Positions 1 through 6,703 of a stretch of 7,697 nucleotides of DNA are shown one piece after another; the stretch's first letter is position 1, and each line of letters opens with the position of its first letter. The DNA is taken from contig JAJTCL010000121.1 of assembly GCA_021323255.1 (NCBI GenBank), forward strand, positions 1 to 7,697. Direction: 5' to 3'. Made by a program: the position numbers and the translations under genes. Source of the stretch: Propionibacteriaceae bacterium (lineage in GTDB: Bacteria > Actinomycetota > Actinomycetes > Propionibacteriales > Propionibacteriaceae). The notes under the pieces are model-generated. The model was not told the DNA's origin and searched no databases. It was given only the letters and a program-made list of their open reading frames with translations.

Positions 1-672
1 CTGCGAGAAGCGACGTCAGCCATCGATCTGGCCGTCATAACCGAGGTGTCGCGGCGGATCGCGTTGTGCGCACATGTCGACATATACGGGGTCGTCGGCA
101 GCGCGATGCTCGCGGAGGAGCTGCAGGGCCGGCTCTACCGAATCGGGGTTCCGGCCAATGCATGGTCGGAGGTCCACAGCGGTCTGACCAGTGCGGCCAT
201 CCAGGATTCGGACGCGGTGGCGATCGGCATTTCGACCACGGGACGAACCGAAGAGACGATCGAGATGCTGGCTCAGGCCGGTCGTGCAGGCGCGTTCACG
301 GTGGCCGTCACCAACGACCCCACTTCATCGCTAGCCGAGCTTGCCGATCGGAGGATTGTGACCTCGATTTATGAGCAATTCCGGCAGCCCGACGACCTAT
401 CGGCCAAGCATGGCCAGCTTCTCGTGCTCGACCTGCTCTACCTGCTCGTGGCGCAGGAGAATTTCGACCGGTCGAGCGCCAAGCTGGCTGCGTCCGCACT
501 TGCCGTGTCCTCCCACCGTCGGCCCCGTCGCACACCGCCAAGGGCGGCGGTCGCCGTGCCCGGCGCATCACGTGACGGATACAGCGCTAGTGCGCAATCG
601 CGCCCTTCGTCAGGCTCACGGCGCATGCCTGGGGGCTCAGGGCGTTTGCCGGGGGAGGAGGCTGACCGGTGA
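1..672 (+). CDS. RpiR-family transcriptional regulator, C-terminal SIS domain (5' end outside window)
   Basis: The reading frame is open from base 1, so the N-terminal helix-turn-helix lies upstream of the window and the apparent GTG at 46 is internal. What is visible is a sugar-isomerase (SIS) domain of MurR/RpiR type: DIYGVVGSA near 79-105, RLYRIGVPANAW near 130-165, and the phosphosugar-loop-like ISTTGRTEETIEML near 228-270, followed by a closing helix (LLVLDLLYLLVAQ near 418-456). In this family the SIS domain binds a phosphosugar and so controls the DNA-binding domain; repression or activation cannot be told from sequence. The last 54 or so residues are a Pro/Arg/Ser/Gly-rich tail, longer than I expect for the family. 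The stop overlaps the next GTG start by 4 bases (GTGA, 669-672), so the two genes are probably translationally coupled. The likely target is this same operon (inference). Confidence 0.85.
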   Translation: MREATSAIDLAVITEVSRRIALCAHVDIYGVVGSAMLAEELQGRLYRIGVPANAWSEVHSGLTSAAIQDSDAVAIGISTTGRTEETIEMLAQAGRAGAFTVAVTNDPTSSLAELADRRIVTSIYEQFRQPDDLSAKHGQLLVLDLLYLLVAQENFDRSSAKLAASALAVSSHRRPRRTPPRAAVAVPGASRDGYSASAQSRPSSGSRRMPGGSGRLPGEEADR

Positions 673-1439
673 CGAAGAGTGTGATTGCGCCCGTCGCGAG
701 CGACTTCGCGAGCGAGGTGGGCACGAGACTCGAGCGCTTAGCCAGTCTGGCTGTCGATGGCGGCCTGGACGAGGCGATCGATCTGATGACTCGGGCCCTC
801 CAGGCCGGTGCAGTGATACAAGCATTTGGTACGGGCCATTCGGAGGCGTTCGCGATGGAGATCGCGGGCCGGGCCGGGGGCTTGATCCCGACGAACAAGA
901 TCGCTCTCCGCGACGTCGTGCTGCGCGGCAGCATGAGGGTGGATGCCCTAACTGGATCGAGCATGGAACGCAACCCCGACATCGTTGCTGAGTTGTGGGA
1001 GATTTCGCCGATCCATCCCGGCGACGTCTTCCTCATCGCCTCCAACTCTGGCGTCAACGGCTCTGTGGTGGGCATGGCACTGCTGGCCAAAGAGAGGGGC
1101 CACGACGTCATCGGGGTGACGTCACTTCAGCACACCGTGCAGGTGCGGCCAAAACATCCCAGCGGTCGGCGGCTGTCAGAGGTCGCTGACGTGGTGATCG
1201 ACAACCTGGCACCGTATGGGGATGCGACCCTTGCCCTGCCAGGAGGCGTTGCCGTGGGCTCTGTCTCATCCATTACGAGCGCATTCATCGCCCAGTTGCT
1301 GACTATTGGTGTCGCCGAGCGGATGAACGGCGACGGCAGAGTGCCTCCGCTTTACTTGTCGGCGAACATCCCTGGCGGGGATGAGCACAACCATGCACTT
1401 GAAAAGACGTATGCGGGGCGGATCCGGCGCGCCACCTGA
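669..1439 (+). CDS. UPF0309-type SIS-domain phosphosugar protein (probable sugar-phosphate isomerase or related enzyme)
   Basis: A 256-residue cytosolic protein that matches the UPF0309/SIS_2 pattern over its whole length. Visible landmarks are FGTGHS at about residues 53-58 (phosphate-binding loop), RAGGL near 68-72, the second loop SNSGVN at 125-130, HPSGRRLSEVADVVIDN in the middle, and the family's C-terminal ANIPGGDEHN near 232-241. Start choice: GTG at 669 is preceded by a strong GGAGGAG (654-660) eight bases upstream and overlaps the regulator's stop by 4 bases. Members bind phosphorylated sugars or amino sugars. The exact reaction (isomerase, deaminase-like or etherase-like) is not settled by sequence. 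Placed between an RpiR regulator and an NgcEFG-like importer, it probably handles the imported sugar after phosphorylation (inference). No kinase is present in the window. Confidence 0.88.
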   Translation: MTKSVIAPVASDFASEVGTRLERLASLAVDGGLDEAIDLMTRALQAGAVIQAFGTGHSEAFAMEIAGRAGGLIPTNKIALRDVVLRGSMRVDALTGSSMERNPDIVAELWEISPIHPGDVFLIASNSGVNGSVVGMALLAKERGHDVIGVTSLQHTVQVRPKHPSGRRLSEVADVVIDNLAPYGDATLALPGGVAVGSVSSITSAFIAQLLTIGVAERMNGDGRVPPLYLSANIPGGDEHNHALEKTYAGRIRRAT

Positions 1440-1507
1440 TGGCCCGACCTTCAAGCCACCCACCTCGTACACCGAACCAACAAGGGATCAATCGAAAGGG
1501 ACATCAG

Positions 1508-2935
1508 ATGGACATCAACGTCAAGCCGCTGGGGCGACGCGATTTCCTCCGCGGCTCACTCGCCGCGGCGGCTTTGGCCGCCACTGGGACGCTCGGAGCC
1601 TGCGCCACCTCAGGTACGGGTACCAGCACACAGACGAGCTCGGCCCCAGCCGGTCAGGTTAGCGACACCAACCCCTTCGGAGTGCAGTCGGGGACGGCGG
1701 TTGAGGCCGTGATCTTCAAAGGTGGGTATGGCATCGACTACGCGGAGTTCGCCGGTAAGCAGGTCGAGGCGAAGCAGCAGGGTGTGACGGTGAAGGTGAC
1801 GCCCACCACCAAGGTCGCCCAGACTCTGCAGCCCCGCTTCGTTGCGGGCAACCCGCCGGACGTTATCGACAACAGTGGCGCTGGCTTGATTGGTGTCAAT
1901 ACGATCCGGGATCAGTTGGCCGAGCTGAACGACGTTGTCGAGGCCAAGAACTACGAGGGCACGGTGATCAAGGACACGCTCTACGAGGGCGTCATGGATC
2001 CAGGAACCTTTGATGGCAAGTTCATTGTGCTGAACTATGTCCTCAGCGTGTTCGCGATCTGGTACTCGGCCTCACTCTTCGAGCAGAACGGCTGGACCGT
2101 TCCGAAGACGTACGAGGAGATGCTGGCCCTGGGCGAAGAGGCGAAGGGCAAAGGCAAGTATCTGCTCGGCTGGGGCAAGGAAGCGGCGACCTATTACCAG
2201 ACGATGGCCATCGGTTCCGCGATCAAAGAGGGTGGCGACGAAGTGCGGCTGGCGTTGGACAATCTCAAGCCCGGCTGCTGGTCGCTCCCTCCCCTTCAGG
2301 ACGTGTTCAATGGGCTGAAGAAGATCATCGACGCCGGCTACATGAAGCCTGGTGGGTCGGGGACGGTGTTCACCGCAGCCCAGGCCCAGTGGAGCGAAGC
2401 CGAGGACTTCATCCTCTATCCGTCGGGCAGCTGGATCGAGAACGAAATGAAGGACCAGACCAAATCGGGCTTCAAGATGACCGGTGCGCCCGAGCCGGTC
2501 GTGTCGAGCAATTCGAAGATGCCGTGGGAGGCGCTGCACTCGACTGCTGGCGAGGGCTACATCGTCCCGTCGCAGGGCAAGAACGTCGCCGGCGGCAAGG
2601 AGTTCCTGCGCGCGATGCTCTCCCAGGAAGCCGCGGTGAACTTCGCGAAGACGAAACTGGCCTCGACCATCGTCAAGGGCACGGTTCCCGCAGACGGCTT
2701 CGGGTCGACGGCACTGCAATCCCAGATCAAGATGCTCGAGACCGCAGGGTCGAACATCTTCTCCTGGACCGTCTTGAATCCTGCCGACCTCTACGGCATG
2801 AACACTGATCAGCTTGTGGTTTGGAATACCTTCCTCGGGGGCGGCTCGAGCGTGGCCGAACTCACCGAAGGGCTGCAAAAGATCACCGACAAGGTCGCCA
2901 ATGATGATTCGATCAAGAAGGTGCAAGTGTCGTGA
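1508..2935 (+). CDS. ngcE: NgcE-family carbohydrate ABC transporter substrate-binding lipoprotein
   Basis: A 475-residue extracytoplasmic solute-binding protein. Residues 9-15 (GRRDFLR) form a twin-arginine signal, followed by an Ala/Leu-rich h-region and a lipobox LGAC ending at Cys32; it should be exported folded by Tat and lipid-anchored. The mature part shows family features I recognise from the N-acetylglucosamine/N,N'-diacetylchitobiose binders: VIFKGGYG (68-75), QPRFVAGNPPDVIDNSG (108-124), GTFDGKF, WYSASLFEQNGW and GSWIENEMKD (307-316). Start: ATG 1508 follows GAAAGGGA (1494-1501) by 6 bases. An in-frame ATG at 1439 would overlap the previous stop but would bury the signal peptide 23 residues in, so it is rejected. 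Its stop overlaps the ngcF GTG by 4 bases. Ligand identity (GlcNAc or chitobiose) follows from the family and is not proven here. Confidence 0.93.
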   Translation: MDINVKPLGRRDFLRGSLAAAALAATGTLGACATSGTGTSTQTSSAPAGQVSDTNPFGVQSGTAVEAVIFKGGYGIDYAEFAGKQVEAKQQGVTVKVTPTTKVAQTLQPRFVAGNPPDVIDNSGAGLIGVNTIRDQLAELNDVVEAKNYEGTVIKDTLYEGVMDPGTFDGKFIVLNYVLSVFAIWYSASLFEQNGWTVPKTYEEMLALGEEAKGKGKYLLGWGKEAATYYQTMAIGSAIKEGGDEVRLALDNLKPGCWSLPPLQDVFNGLKKIIDAGYMKPGGSGTVFTAAQAQWSEAEDFILYPSGSWIENEMKDQTKSGFKMTGAPEPVVSSNSKMPWEALHSTAGEGYIVPSQGKNVAGGKEFLRAMLSQEAAVNFAKTKLASTIVKGTVPADGFGSTALQSQIKMLETAGSNIFSWTVLNPADLYGMNTDQLVVWNTFLGGGSSVAELTEGLQKITDKVANDDSIKKVQVS

Positions 2936-3951
2936 CTACGTTGACCAGCGGGGGGCTCACCAGTGGGGTGAGCGCCCCGCCGGGCGGGTTGCGGCGGATC
3001 GGCTCGGCCCGCTGGCGCCGGCGTAACCTGACATTCGACAAGATCACCTTCTTCCTGGTCTTCTTGGTGATCCCGGTCGCGTTCTACATCGCCTTCGTAG
3101 TCTCCCCGTTTGTCCAGGCTGCGTACTTCTCGCTGACCGACTGGACGGGCTTCTCACCCGGGATGAACTTCATTGGGCTGTCCAACTACGCGAAGCTGTT
3201 CGCCGATAGCACCTTCCTGCAAGCCATGGGCAACAACATTCTGATGGCGATCGTGGTACCGGTCGTGACGTTGGGGGTGGCGATGTTCTTCGCCACCCTC
3301 GTCACGGTCGGCGGCTCGACTCGGGGCAACGTCAAAGGCTTGCGCAGCTCAAGTTTCTACCGAGTGGTCTCCTTTTTCCCCTACGTCATCCCAGCCATCG
3401 TCATCGGACTCATCTGGTCCCAGATCTACGACCCCAGCGCCGGACTCCTCAATGGCATCCTTACCCGACTCGGGCTGGAGCAGTTCGCCTCGTTTGCCTG
3501 GTTGGGTGACCCGCGCACGGCGCGTTGGGCGGTCATGTTCGTCATCATTTGGGGCCTGGTCGGCTTCTACATGGTGTTGTTCATCGCCGCTATCAAGGGC
3601 ATTCCCGCCGAGGTCTTCGAGGCGGCCCGGATCGACGGCGCCGGACGTTTTCGTACCGCGATTTCGATCACCATCCCGCTGATCCGGGAGAACGTGCAGA
3701 CCGCCTTCATCTACATAGGGATCCTCGCGCTGGATGCGTTTGTCTATATGGCTGCTCTGGAGCCGGGCGGCGGGCCTGACAATACGACTCTCGTCATGGC
3801 CCAACAGCTCTTCACCACCGCCTTCACCAAGGGCCAGTTCGGCTACGCGTGCGCCATGGGTGTCGTGCTCGCGGTCATCACGCTGGCATACGCCGGCCTG
3901 GTGTTCGCCGTGAACCGATTTTTCGGTGGAAAGAGTGAGGTAGGCGAATGA
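2932..3951 (+). CDS. ngcF: NgcF-like carbohydrate ABC transporter permease (MalF/UgpA type)
   Basis: A 339-residue inner-membrane permease. After an Arg-rich cytosolic N-terminus (RRIGSARWRRRN, 21-32) there are six hydrophobic stretches at about 38-58, 102-124, 147-163, 200-220, 256-275 and 305-328. The EAA loop that docks on the ATPase is at about 223-250, with core EVFEAARIDGAGRF. This is the usual size and layout of a MalF-like subunit, which pairs with the next gene to form the channel. The GTG start at 2932 overlaps the ngcE stop (GTGA) and has AGAAGG (2916-2921) ten bases upstream. A strong hairpin lies in codons 7-16 (see separate entry). The stop overlaps the ngcG ATG (ATGA, 3948-3951). 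The product is expected to act with NgcE, NgcG and an unlinked ATPase. Confidence 0.93.
   Translation: MTTLTSGGLTSGVSAPPGGLRRIGSARWRRRNLTFDKITFFLVFLVIPVAFYIAFVVSPFVQAAYFSLTDWTGFSPGMNFIGLSNYAKLFADSTFLQAMGNNILMAIVVPVVTLGVAMFFATLVTVGGSTRGNVKGLRSSSFYRVVSFFPYVIPAIVIGLIWSQIYDPSAGLLNGILTRLGLEQFASFAWLGDPRTARWAVMFVIIWGLVGFYMVLFIAAIKGIPAEVFEAARIDGAGRFRTAISITIPLIRENVQTAFIYIGILALDAFVYMAALEPGGGPDNTTLVMAQQLFTTAFTKGQFGYACAMGVVLAVITLAYAGLVFAVNRFFGGKSEVGE
2950..2988 (+). promoter_or_regulatory. GC-rich tandem hairpin at the ngcE/ngcF junction
   Basis: In the mRNA, 2955-2961 pairs with 2967-2973 (7 bp, loop AGTGG). After a single G-G mismatch, 2950-2953 pairs with 2975-2978, giving an 11-bp stem with one mismatch, nearly all G-C. 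A second small hairpin, 2976-2980 with 2984-2988 (loop CGG), partly competes with the outer stem. No T-tract follows, so it is not an intrinsic terminator. It starts 18 bases after the first base of the ngcF start codon, within the footprint of an initiating ribosome. Known precedent: stem-loops between binding-protein and permease genes protect upstream mRNA or damp downstream translation. That role here is inference. Confidence 0.5.
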
Positions 3952-4868
3952 CCCAGATCTCCCAAGGGGCCGCTCCAGTCGCGCCCGCGGGGGAGCGCGT
4001 GCCGTTCGAGCCGGCCGAGTCCGGCGAGGCACCCGGTACTGCTGGTGACAAGGCAGTAACCGGCTTCTCCCACACCGTCTTGATCATCTGGTCTTTTCTG
4101 GTCATCATCCCGTTGATCTGGGTCCTCATGTCTTCGTTCAAGACAAGCTCGGAGATCTTCGCTTCACCGTTCGCCCTCCCGGAACGCTGGAGCTTCGACA
4201 ACTATGTCAATGCCTGGACGACGGCGGGAATCGGCAGCTTCTTCCTCAACTCGGTGATCGTCGTCGTCGGTGCGCTGATTCTCACGATGTTCTTCGGCTC
4301 GATGTCGGCCTACGTGCTGGCTCGGTTCAGCTTTCCTGGCAGCCGGGCGCTGTATTACCTGATGCTGGCCGGGCTCACCTTTCCGATCTTCCTGGCGATC
4401 GTGCCGTTGTTCTTTGTGTTGCGAGGAATCGGGCTTCTCAACACGCTGCCCGGCCTGATCTTGACCTACGCGGCGTTCGCATTCCCGTTCACGGTGTTCT
4501 TCCTCTATGCGTTTTTCCGTTCGCTGTCAAAATCGATTGCGGAGGCGGCCGCGGTGGACGGTGCAGGGGAGTGGCGGACGTTCTTCCAGATCATGCTGCC
4601 GATGGCCAAGCCTGGTCTGGCTACCGTCGCGATCTTGAACTTCGTGGGCCTATGGAACCAATTCCTGCTGCCGATTGCCTTGAACACCAATCCTGACAAC
4701 TACGTTCTCACTCAGGCGATGGCGTCCTTCGCGTCCCAGGCCGGCTACTCAGTGGACTTCGGGGCCCTCTTTGCGGCCGTTGTGATCACCGTGGTACCAG
4801 TGTTGATCATTTACCTGATCTTCCAGCGGCAGCTCCAGGGGTCAGTCTCGGCGGGCGTCAGCAAGTAG
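3948..4868 (+). CDS. ngcG: NgcG-like carbohydrate ABC transporter permease (MalG/UgpE type)
   Basis: A 306-residue inner-membrane permease, the second half of the channel. The N-terminus (1-40) is an Ala/Pro/Glu-rich cytosolic extension. Hydrophobic segments lie at about 42-62, 99-124, 134-157, 168-189, 222-242 and 272-293. The EAA loop is at about 193-221, with core SIAEAAAVDGAGEWR, and QRQLQGSVSAGVSK at the end is typical of MalG-like subunits. ATG 3948 overlaps the ngcF stop by 4 bases; GAGG (3937-3940) is seven bases upstream. It is the last + strand gene of the operon in the window. No ATP-binding protein, sugar kinase or deacetylase follows; DNA of different character, read from the other strand, begins within about 400 bases. 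Family knowledge points to a shared MsiK-type ATPase. Confidence 0.93.
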   Translation: MTQISQGAAPVAPAGERVPFEPAESGEAPGTAGDKAVTGFSHTVLIIWSFLVIIPLIWVLMSSFKTSSEIFASPFALPERWSFDNYVNAWTTAGIGSFFLNSVIVVVGALILTMFFGSMSAYVLARFSFPGSRALYYLMLAGLTFPIFLAIVPLFFVLRGIGLLNTLPGLILTYAAFAFPFTVFFLYAFFRSLSKSIAEAAAVDGAGEWRTFFQIMLPMAKPGLATVAILNFVGLWNQFLLPIALNTNPDNYVLTQAMASFASQAGYSVDFGALFAAVVITVVPVLIIYLIFQRQLQGSVSAGVSK

Positions 4869-5248
4869 GCCCACCGGCGACACCACACGTCCGTCACGGG
4901 TCCTGACCCCATCGGCGAACCCAGCCATTCGGGCGTGTTCATGCGCTTCCTGTGGCATGCGCTGCTGGATTCAGGTCTGACGCGACCTGCTCGACCACCT
5001 CATCGCGCGCCCCGCTTGGGTCGATGTACCAGCCGTAGCGTCGGATTTGGCAGCGTGAATGCGAGCAGCAGCGAAGCGATCTGGGCGTCCGTCCGCATGG
5101 CGCTGTACGTTGTGATCGAGTTCGGTCATGCCAGTTCGGGTACCGTCTCGGTTACGTCCGAGAACGCGGACCAAGGAACAAGGCCGGCGTTGCGTGACCG
5201 ATTTCTTGTTCGAGCGAATCGGAGGCCATGCGGCGCCAACGCTAGTTG
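4869..5248. other. Region without an intact gene between the convergent operon and the phage-like genes
   Basis: No complete gene with a convincing start, codon pattern and family match is visible. The GGGT..ACCC inverted repeat near 4909-4920 is short and lacks a T-tract, so no clear terminator follows ngcG. A dyad CTAGTT/AACTAG (5242-5247 and 5260-5265) straddles the stop codon of the minus-strand hydrolase. The minus strand holds coding-like fragments in changing frames (see the low-confidence remnant entry). The open frames on the + strand here (for example 4935-5303) show no recognisable protein and are treated as shadows. Confidence 0.5.
4939..5229 (-). pseudogene. Possible decayed gene fragments, unrecognised
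   Basis: Reading the minus strand from 5229 downwards, several stretches look coding but in different frames. One starts MASDSLEQEIGHATPALFL at ATG 5229. Another ends FSDVTETVPELA at a TGA (5128-5126) that overlaps an ATG (5129) by four bases. A third starts at that ATG (MTELDHNVQRHADGRP), and a fourth ends RRYGWYIDPSGARDEVVEQ... at a stop at 4939. The last stretch has codons strongly ending in G or C. Single-base corrections can join neighbouring pieces into proteins of about 34 and 63 residues, but another joining (ATG 5098 into the last frame) also works, so the original gene structure is not determined. No family was recognised. Such fragments can also arise by chance in GC-rich DNA. Confidence 0.25.
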
Positions 5249-6703
5249 TCATCGCCCTCGAACTAGGCGACAGACATCGGCCCACTCGTCCGAGATCGAT
5301 TGACCGAACGGGCCGTACCTATCGAGCAGACTTCCAACCAGCCCTTGGGGCGAAGTCCCTAGTGCTCCGGCCGCAACCGTGGCGAGCAGAGCGCTCGTAT
5401 TAATCAGCCCAGTGATGAGCGGCTGAATGTCCCCGTCCTCGGCGATGAGTTTGTTCACGACCTCGACGACTCTGGGCGTCCCACCACCCTCTGACATCCA
5501 GGCCGTCAGAACCTGAACGCCGCGTTGATCGCGATGAAACCGCTCCCGAATTGTCGTTGGGTCAAGAGGCAGCGGCGAGGTGTCGTGGGGCCGTGACCAC
5601 AAACTGGCTCGATTCGCATCGCCCCGGACGACCGAGTGCAATTTTCGAACTGCATCCGAAGGGATGAGACTCGGCGTGATGTCCATGTGCGTCCCGGTGG
5701 TACGGCGATAGTGAAAGACGCCGGGCTCCCCGTCAGGTGCAGTGCTTTCGATCCGGTCAAGGACCTCGGCCAGCATGGCGGACCGTGCGAGTGCTTGGTC
5801 GAGGTCGATCTCCGCACAGGCTTTGTGCACGTCCCGGATCCCATTCATCGCACTCGCGAACAAGGAAAAACTCTGTGCCCACGCCCGCGCCCCAAGTTCG
5901 CTGTGGTGCGATCCGTCCTTGTTGTACGTGAGAGTCCAGCCGCCAGCACCATTGGTGCCGGGGCCAGGTTCCACCACTGCGGAGTACGCGTCGTGACACG
6001 GGATTCCGAGCTTGCAGGCTTCGTACACAAGGCGGGCGTTGAAGTCCACAACGTGCCATGAAGATGACGTGGTGTACGCGCTGCTGGGTGGCACCGTCTG
6101 CGCGATCGGCAGAATGCCAGCGGAAAGCAACTGCTTCCAAAGTGGCACGATGTCGTTGGTGATGGCGCTGGTTGCGAAGTAGTCATTCGTGCCCATTGCG
6201 ACGACATATGCCGCTGGTTTCCTGGCGATGACAACGGACGCGTAGGCGGCACGAAGTTGTGCCGAGGTCCACCCGCCGTGTGCCCAGTTTGCAGCGTGCC
6301 GGAGGCGACCGTTGGACAAGATGTTTACCCACATCGGGATCGCCTCGGTATTCCAGCGGTGGGGTTCGCTTCGCACAACCGCACCCGATGCGTGGGCATA
6401 CGTCAGAGCTGGCACCGTCGCCGTGTACGGCCCACGGCCCGACACGGCAGGCGGTGACACGTGTTCTTCTGTGGCATTGCCGGGGTCGATGACCAGCACG
6501 TTGCCCGCCAATGGTGCGACAAGCGCCGGATATCCCGGAAACTCATGGTTTACCGTGATCGACGTTGCACCCACGCTGGATGATGTCGTCAGGACGATGC
6601 CGGGTGTCGTTGAACCACTGGCCGTGAGGGAGTCGCCAATCCACGCAATGCCTTCGTTGCCACGCGTAACTCGCGCCTGCAGTGGTGGATCAAGGACGCT
6701 CAT
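5249..6703 (-). CDS. Phage-type SGNH/GDSL hydrolase with beta insert and unknown C-terminal extension
   Basis: A 484-residue protein starting at ATG 6703. This start is chosen because it overlaps the repaired upstream stop (TAATG), has GGTGGTGAG just before it, and begins directly before the catalytic fold; the upstream in-frame ATG at 6799 would add residues that are a shifted reading of the preceding gene. SGNH blocks: IGDSL with Ser25 as likely nucleophile, AHGGW (141-145, Gly block), GTND (171-174), and DGSHH (263-267) supplying the Asp and His. Residues about 36-111 (SVGATSIT...GPYTATV...AHASGAVV) form a beta-rich insert of a kind seen in actinophage tail proteins. Residues 286-484 are a mostly helical-looking extension I do not recognise. 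In phage tails such enzymes deacylate or de-esterify surface glycans or lipids; the substrate here is unknown. No signal peptide is evident. Confidence 0.85.
   Translation of the reverse strand: MSVLDPPLQARVTRGNEGIAWIGDSLTASGSTTPGIVLTTSSSVGATSITVNHEFPGYPALVAPLAGNVLVIDPGNATEEHVSPPAVSGRGPYTATVPALTYAHASGAVVRSEPHRWNTEAIPMWVNILSNGRLRHAANWAHGGWTSAQLRAAYASVVIARKPAAYVVAMGTNDYFATSAITNDIVPLWKQLLSAGILPIAQTVPPSSAYTTSSSWHVVDFNARLVYEACKLGIPCHDAYSAVVEPGPGTNGAGGWTLTYNKDGSHHSELGARAWAQSFSLFASAMNGIRDVHKACAEIDLDQALARSAMLAEVLDRIESTAPDGEPGVFHYRRTTGTHMDITPSLIPSDAVRKLHSVVRGDANRASLWSRPHDTSPLPLDPTTIRERFHRDQRGVQVLTAWMSEGGGTPRVVEVVNKLIAEDGDIQPLITGLINTSALLATVAAGALGTSPQGLVGSLLDRYGPFGQSISDEWADVCRLVRGR

Noticed and set aside
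587..1111. 174-residue minus frame opposite the regulator/SIS junction
   Set aside because: It overlaps two supported genes, has no family match, and disappears as a candidate once the SIS motifs are recognised on the + strand.
1439..1507. Upstream ATG at 1439 as the ngcE start, overlapping the SIS gene stop
   Set aside because: It would place 23 extra residues before a standard Tat lipoprotein signal, and a good ribosome-binding site precedes the ATG at 1508.
2072..2926. 284-residue open frame on the minus strand opposite ngcE
   Set aside because: It is fully antisense to a clearly recognised binding-protein gene and its translation is His/Arg/Leu-rich with no domain; it arises from the codon bias of ngcE.
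3349..4032. 227-residue open frame on the minus strand opposite ngcF/ngcG
   Set aside because: It is antisense to two permeases with clear EAA loops; its translation is Arg/Asp-rich and unrecognisable.
4905..4922. Short inverted repeat after ngcG as an operon terminator
   Set aside because: The stem is only 4-5 pairs with a very tight loop and has no T-tract on either side.
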